Shown: piece after piece, positions 41,852 through 45,287 of the stretch
Layout: every line of letters begins with the position of its first letter
How positions within the stretch are numbered: position 1 is the first letter of the stretch
From: Actinoplanes sp. KI2
GTDB taxonomy: Bacteria; Actinomycetota; Actinomycetes; Mycobacteriales; Micromonosporaceae
Assembly (NCBI RefSeq): GCF_025630775.1
Contig: NZ_JAOSZE010000068.1
Span: 1 to 45,287, forward strand
Direction of reading: 5' to 3'
DNA length: 45,287 nt
The notes under the pieces: generated by a model
Seen by the model: the letters and a program-made list of their open reading frames with translations, nothing else
Databases searched by the model: none
What the model was told of the DNA's origin: nothing
Translations under genes and position numbers: made by a program

Positions 41852-44478
41852 GCCGACGGCAATGCGGTGAGGGCCGCGGCGATCCGGGCGAGATCCGCCT
41901 CGGCCGCGGCCAGCCGGTCTTTGATCTTCGCGACCACCGCATCGGGGGCCTTGGCCAGGAACGCGTCGTTGTCGAGCTTGGCTCGGGCCTGGGCCGCTTC
42001 CTTCTCGGCGGCGGCGCGGTCCTTCTCGAGCCGGGCCCGCTCGGCCGCGACGTCGATCGTGCCCCGGGTGTCGAGGTCGACCGTGATGCCGCCGGTCACG
42101 GCCAGCGTCGCGGTGGTGGTGAAGCCGTCGGTCGGCGGGTCGAGCCGGGCCAGCGAGCGGATCAGCGGCTCGTGCGTGTCGATGCCGACGTTGCCGAGCC
42201 CGGTGAGCGCCGCGGTGACCCGCTGGGTGGGCTTGAGGCCCTGGTCGGAGCGGAACCGCCGGACCTCGGTCACGACCTTCTGCAGGGCGGCGAGCTCCTC
42301 CTCGGCGGCGTCGTCGATCAGCTCCTTGTCCGCCGCCGGCCAGGCCGCCTTGACGACCGTCTCGCCGCCGGTCAGCGCGATCCACAGCTCCTCGGTGACG
42401 AACGGGATGACCGGGTGCAGCAGGCGCAGCAGCTGGTCGAGCACGTGGCCGAGGACTCTTTGGGTCGTCGCACTTCCCTGGGCCAGCACCGGCTTGCTCA
42501 GCTCCAGGTACCAGTCGCAGACGTCGTCCCAGGCGAAGTGGTAAAGGGTGTCGCAGACCTTCGCGTACTCGTAGGTCGCGAACTCCTCGTCGACCTCGGC
42601 GATCACGTGCTGGAGCCGCGACAGGATCCACTTGTCGATGGCGCTCAGCTCCTCCGCCGGGGGAAGGTCGCCTTCGATGGTCGCGCCGTTCATCAGCGCG
42701 AACCGGGTCGCGTTCCACAGCTTGTTGCAGAAGTTGCGGGAGCCCTGGCACCACTCCTCGCTGATCGGCACGTCCGAGCCGGGGTTCGCGCCGCGGGCCA
42801 GCGTGAAACGGGTGGCGTCGGCGCCGTACCGGTCGATCCAGTCGAGCGGGTCGACCACGTTGCCGAACGACTTCGACATCTTCTTGCCTTGCCCGTCGCG
42901 GACCATGCCGTGCAGGTTGACCACGTCGAACGGCTGGACGTCGCCCATCGCGTACAGGCCGAACATCATCATCCGGGCGACCCAGAAGAACAGGATGTCG
43001 TAGCCGGTGACCAGCACGCTGGTCGGGTAGAACTTCGCGAGCTCGGCGGTCTGCTCCGGCCACCCCATCGTCGAGAAGGGCCAAAGAGCGGAGGAAAACC
43101 AGGTGTCGAGTACGTCTTCGTCCTGGCGCCAGCCTTCGCCGGTGGGCGGCTGCTCGTCGGGGCCGACGCAGACGACCTCGCCGCCCGGCCCGTACCAGAC
43201 CGGGATGCGGTGACCCCACCACAGCTGCCGCGAGATGCACCAGTCGTGCATGTTGTCGACCCAGGCGAAGTACCGCTTCGACAGCTCCTCCGGCTCGATC
43301 TTCACCCGGCCGTCGCGTACCGCGTCGCCGGCCTTCTTCGAGAGCGGGGCGGTATTTACGAACCACTGCAGCGAGAGCCGGGGCTCGACGGTCGTCTTGC
43401 AACGCGAGCAATGGCCCACCGAGTGCAGGTATGGCCGCTTCTCGGCGACGATCCGGCCCTGCTCGCGCAGGGCGGCGACGATGGCCGGCCGGGCCTCGTA
43501 GCGGTCCAGGCCCTCGAACGGGCCGGGGACGGTGACCACCGCGCGCTCGTCCATGATGGTGATGCTCGGCAGGTCGTGCCGCTGGCCGATCTCGAAGTCG
43601 TTCGGGTCGTGCGCGGGGGTGACCTTGACCGCGCCGGTGCCGAACGACGGGTCGACGTGCTCGTCGGCCACGATCGGGATGCGCCGCCCGGTGAGCGGCA
43701 GCTCGACCTCGGTGCCGACCAGGTGCCGGTACCGCTCGTCGTCGGGGTGCACGGCCACCGCGGTGTCGCCCAGCATCGTCTCGACCCGGGTGGTGGCGAC
43801 CACGATCGCGGTGTCACCGTCGCCGTACCGGATCGAGACCAGCTCGCCCTCGTCGTCGGTGTGCTCGACCTCGATGTCGCTGAGCGCGGTGAGGCAGCGT
43901 GGGCACCAGTTGATGATCCGGTTGGCCCGGTAGATCAGCTTGTCGTCGTACAGCCGCTTGAAGATGGTCTGCACGGCCCGGGACAGGCCCTCGTCCATCG
44001 TGAACCGCTCGCGGGTCCAGTCGACCGAGTCGCCGAGCCGGCGCATCTGGCCGAGGATCGCGCCGCCGGACTGCGCCTTCCACTCCCAGACCTTGGCCAC
44101 GAACGCCTCGCGACCCAGGTCGTGCCGGGACTGCTGCTGGGCGGCCAGCTGGCGCTCCACCACGTTCTGCGTGGCGATGCCGGCGTGGTCCATGCCGGGC
44201 AGCCAGAGCACCTCGTAGCCCTGCATCCGCTTGAGGCGGGAAAGGGTGTCCTGGATGGTGTGGTCGAGGGCGTGGCCGACGTGCAGGGAACCGGTCACGT
44301 TCGGCGGGGGGATGACGATCGAGAAGGCCGGTTTTGCGCTGGCCGGGTCGGCCGTGAAGTAGCCCGCCGATACCCACGTCTCGTACCGCCGCTGCTCTAC
44401 CTCGCCCGGCTGGTACTGGGCGGAGAGGCCGCCGGTGGGCCGGCTGTCGGGGGTGCGGGTCTGGGTCGTCTCGGTCAC
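41848..44478 (-). CDS. valS: Valyl-tRNA synthetase
   Basis: Class I synthetase for tRNA-Val with editing activity. The 876 residues include the HIGH motif in PPPNVTGSLHVGHAL, GMDHAGIATQNVVERQL, the editing domain (VVATTRVETMLGDTAVAV), KMSKS in GQGKKMSKSFGNVVDPLDW, and the C-terminal coiled coil (AAERARLEKDRAAAEKEAAQ). GTG 44478 has a TAGACT box exactly 6 bases before it and no ribosome site, so the message may be leaderless. Unlike ileS it has no T-box leader; the gap to the divergent gene is only 78 bases. Confidence 0.96.
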   Translation of the reverse strand: MTETTQTRTPDSRPTGGLSAQYQPGEVEQRRYETWVSAGYFTADPASAKPAFSIVIPPPNVTGSLHVGHALDHTIQDTLSRLKRMQGYEVLWLPGMDHAGIATQNVVERQLAAQQQSRHDLGREAFVAKVWEWKAQSGGAILGQMRRLGDSVDWTRERFTMDEGLSRAVQTIFKRLYDDKLIYRANRIINWCPRCLTALSDIEVEHTDDEGELVSIRYGDGDTAIVVATTRVETMLGDTAVAVHPDDERYRHLVGTEVELPLTGRRIPIVADEHVDPSFGTGAVKVTPAHDPNDFEIGQRHDLPSITIMDERAVVTVPGPFEGLDRYEARPAIVAALREQGRIVAEKRPYLHSVGHCSRCKTTVEPRLSLQWFVNTAPLSKKAGDAVRDGRVKIEPEELSKRYFAWVDNMHDWCISRQLWWGHRIPVWYGPGGEVVCVGPDEQPPTGEGWRQDEDVLDTWFSSALWPFSTMGWPEQTAELAKFYPTSVLVTGYDILFFWVARMMMFGLYAMGDVQPFDVVNLHGMVRDGQGKKMSKSFGNVVDPLDWIDRYGADATRFTLARGANPGSDVPISEEWCQGSRNFCNKLWNATRFALMNGATIEGDLPPAEELSAIDKWILSRLQHVIAEVDEEFATYEYAKVCDTLYHFAWDDVCDWYLELSKPVLAQGSATTQRVLGHVLDQLLRLLHPVIPFVTEELWIALTGGETVVKAAWPAADKELIDDAAEEELAALQKVVTEVRRFRSDQGLKPTQRVTAALTGLGNVGIDTHEPLIRSLARLDPPTDGFTTTATLAVTGGITVDLDTRGTIDVAAERARLEKDRAAAEKEAAQARAKLDNDAFLAKAPDAVVAKIKDRLAAAEADLARIAAALTALPSA

Positions 44479-44484
44479 CCGACA

Positions 44485-44490
44485 AGTCTA
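44485..44490 (-). promoter_or_regulatory. Candidate -10 box for valS (leaderless)
   Basis: TAGACT on the minus strand, 6 bases before GTG 44478. Confidence 0.4.
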
Positions 44491-44544
44491 CGGAGCCGCT
44501 GACCAAACCCCGAATTCGCACCTCCTCCCGGGGACCGCGGTTGC

Positions 44545-44550
44545 TACTCT
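44545..44550 (+). promoter_or_regulatory. Candidate -10 box for the gene at 44557 (leaderless)
   Basis: TACTCT, 6 bases before ATG 44557. Divergent from the valS box within the same 78-base gap. Confidence 0.4.
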
Positions 44551-44556
44551 CGCGCA

Positions 44557-45225
44557 ATGCCCGACGCCCCAGGCGACGCCTCCGCCAACGACACCCACAT
44601 CGAGATCGGCGAGATCGGTCTCACCGCGGACGAAGCCGGCGGCGAAGATCAGAAGCAGCCCGTACGCCGCTCCCCGCTCCGCCGCACGCTCCTGCTCGGC
44701 CTCCTCGGGGTCGCGGTGGTCGGCGCCGGCCTCCTCGGGTACGAGGCGTATCAGATCGTCACGCAAAAAGACGCCAAGCTGGCCACACCCGCCCAGATCG
44801 GCACGCTGACCCTGAACACGTCGGAGGATGCCAAGTCCACCGCCGACTACCTGCAGACCGCGATAGCCGCCGAAATCACCATGGACAAAACCATCGGAGC
44901 GGTCTACACCGACGGCGGCAACACCGGCAAGGACGTTCTTCTGTTCGGCGGCACCACCCTGTTCTGGACCCCCGAGAACGACCTGGACGCCGCCTTCGAC
45001 CTGATCGGCGACAACGAAGGCGCCGTCACGGACCTCCACGAGGTCAGCGCCGGCCCGCTGGGCGGCACCATGAAGTGCGGCACCACCAAGACGGACTCGG
45101 GCCCGCTGACCGTCTGCGGGTGGTCCGACCACGGCTCCCTGGCGATGGCGATGTTCAACAACCGCACCGAGCCGGAAGCCTCGAAGACGATGCTCGAGAT
45201 CAGAAAAGCAACCGAAACGCGCTGA
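44557..45225 (+). CDS. Single-pass membrane protein with CVC-W-DHGS domain (paralogue of the 29387 gene product)
   Basis: A 222-residue protein: acidic head (about 1-35, HIEIGEIGLTADEAGGEDQ), membrane helix (TLLLGLLGVAVVGAGLLGYEA, about 43-63), and an outer domain. The domain contains IGAVYTDGG, VLLFGGTTLFWTP, MKCGTT and LTVCGWSDHGSLAMAMF. These align in order with FAGVYGD, VTIFGVTGWRFTP, SCGVGR and VVCAWADHGSMATVLL of the protein at 29387, so the two are paralogues that differ in their N-terminal arms. Two conserved Cys could form a disulphide. Function is unknown. A terminator hairpin follows the stop. Confidence 0.75.
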   Translation: MPDAPGDASANDTHIEIGEIGLTADEAGGEDQKQPVRRSPLRRTLLLGLLGVAVVGAGLLGYEAYQIVTQKDAKLATPAQIGTLTLNTSEDAKSTADYLQTAIAAEITMDKTIGAVYTDGGNTGKDVLLFGGTTLFWTPENDLDAAFDLIGDNEGAVTDLHEVSAGPLGGTMKCGTTKTDSGPLTVCGWSDHGSLAMAMFNNRTEPEASKTMLEIRKATETR

Positions 45226-45235
45226 GCCGAAAGAA

Positions 45236-45265
45236 GCGCGCCCTGATTCCTCGGGGCGGGCTTTT
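45236..45265 (+). terminator. Rho-independent terminator after the 44557 gene
   Basis: Stem GCGCGCCC / GGGCGGGC (one mismatch) with a 10-base loop, followed by TTTT at 45262-45265. Confidence 0.7.
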
Positions 45266-45287
45266 CATGTTCCTTCTCTGCGCCTGG

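Noticed and set aside
41852..43411. N-terminal extension of FolC
   Set aside because: Antisense-like reading inside valS on the same strand in another frame; ATG 41851 overlaps the valS stop and starts the FolC fold.
44479..44556. T-box or other leader for valS
   Set aside because: Only 78 bases separate valS from the divergent gene, no TGGNACC motif is present, and the -10-like box touches the start codon.

Overview
The window is high-GC actinobacterial chromosome, most likely from the Micromonosporaceae (Actinoplanes-like). This rests on the GC-rich third positions, frequent GTG/TTG starts, the actinobacterial order nadD-rsfS-phosphoglycerate phosphatase, and the order rplU-rpmA-obgE next to rne and a paired radical-SAM module. 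No plasmid, phage, IS or CRISPR signature is seen. Genes are dense, mostly on the minus strand, and often joined by 4-base ATGA overlaps. Genus assignment is inference.

Layout. 1-5143 (minus): late-competence block comEA-comEC-holA plus the start of a membrane protein. 5249-7416 (plus): a PrmC-related methyltransferase and a lineage protein with a collagen-like linker, followed by a triple 38-bp repeat. 7679-10736 (minus): DegV protein, lipoprotein, and nadD-rsfS-phosphatase. 10810-14897 (minus): soluble hybrid histidine kinase and aminopeptidase N. 14958-16083 (plus): a Trp-Trp leader peptide, a three-way attenuator, and trpS. 16088-19556 (minus): GNAT, obgE, rpmA, rplU, lipoprotein. 19667-25575 (minus): RNase E/G, DUF2344 protein, B12-binding radical SAM protein. 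25596-29238 (minus): a three-gene energy-stress partner-switching operon. 29387-30613 (plus): proline-rich membrane protein. 30641-34812 (minus): plsC, and ileS behind a T-box leader. 34978-37854 (minus): a membrane-anchored VOC protein with a huge repetitive linker. 37978-40007 (plus): ndk and a Tat-exported PhoD phosphatase. 40137-44478 (minus): valS-folC-DUF4233. 44557-45225 (plus): a second membrane protein sharing its C-terminal domain with the one at 29387.

Most interesting content. (1) An RsbQ-like hydrolase is followed by one protein that fuses PAS, GAF, PP2C phosphatase and RsbW-like kinase domains, then by an RsbV-like STAS protein; this puts the B. subtilis energy-stress chain into one operon with no sigma factor. 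(2) The two regulated aminoacyl-tRNA synthetase genes use different RNA sensors: ribosome-mediated attenuation for trpS, and a translational T-box with a very short Stem I for ileS. (3) A 110-bp intergenic repeat occurs twice, about 83% identical, each time just downstream of a stop codon in the same relative orientation. (4) Two unlinked membrane proteins share an undescribed Cys...VC-x-W-x-DHGS domain. (5) Several genes have a TAnnnT box 6-7 bases before the start codon, suggesting leaderless mRNAs.
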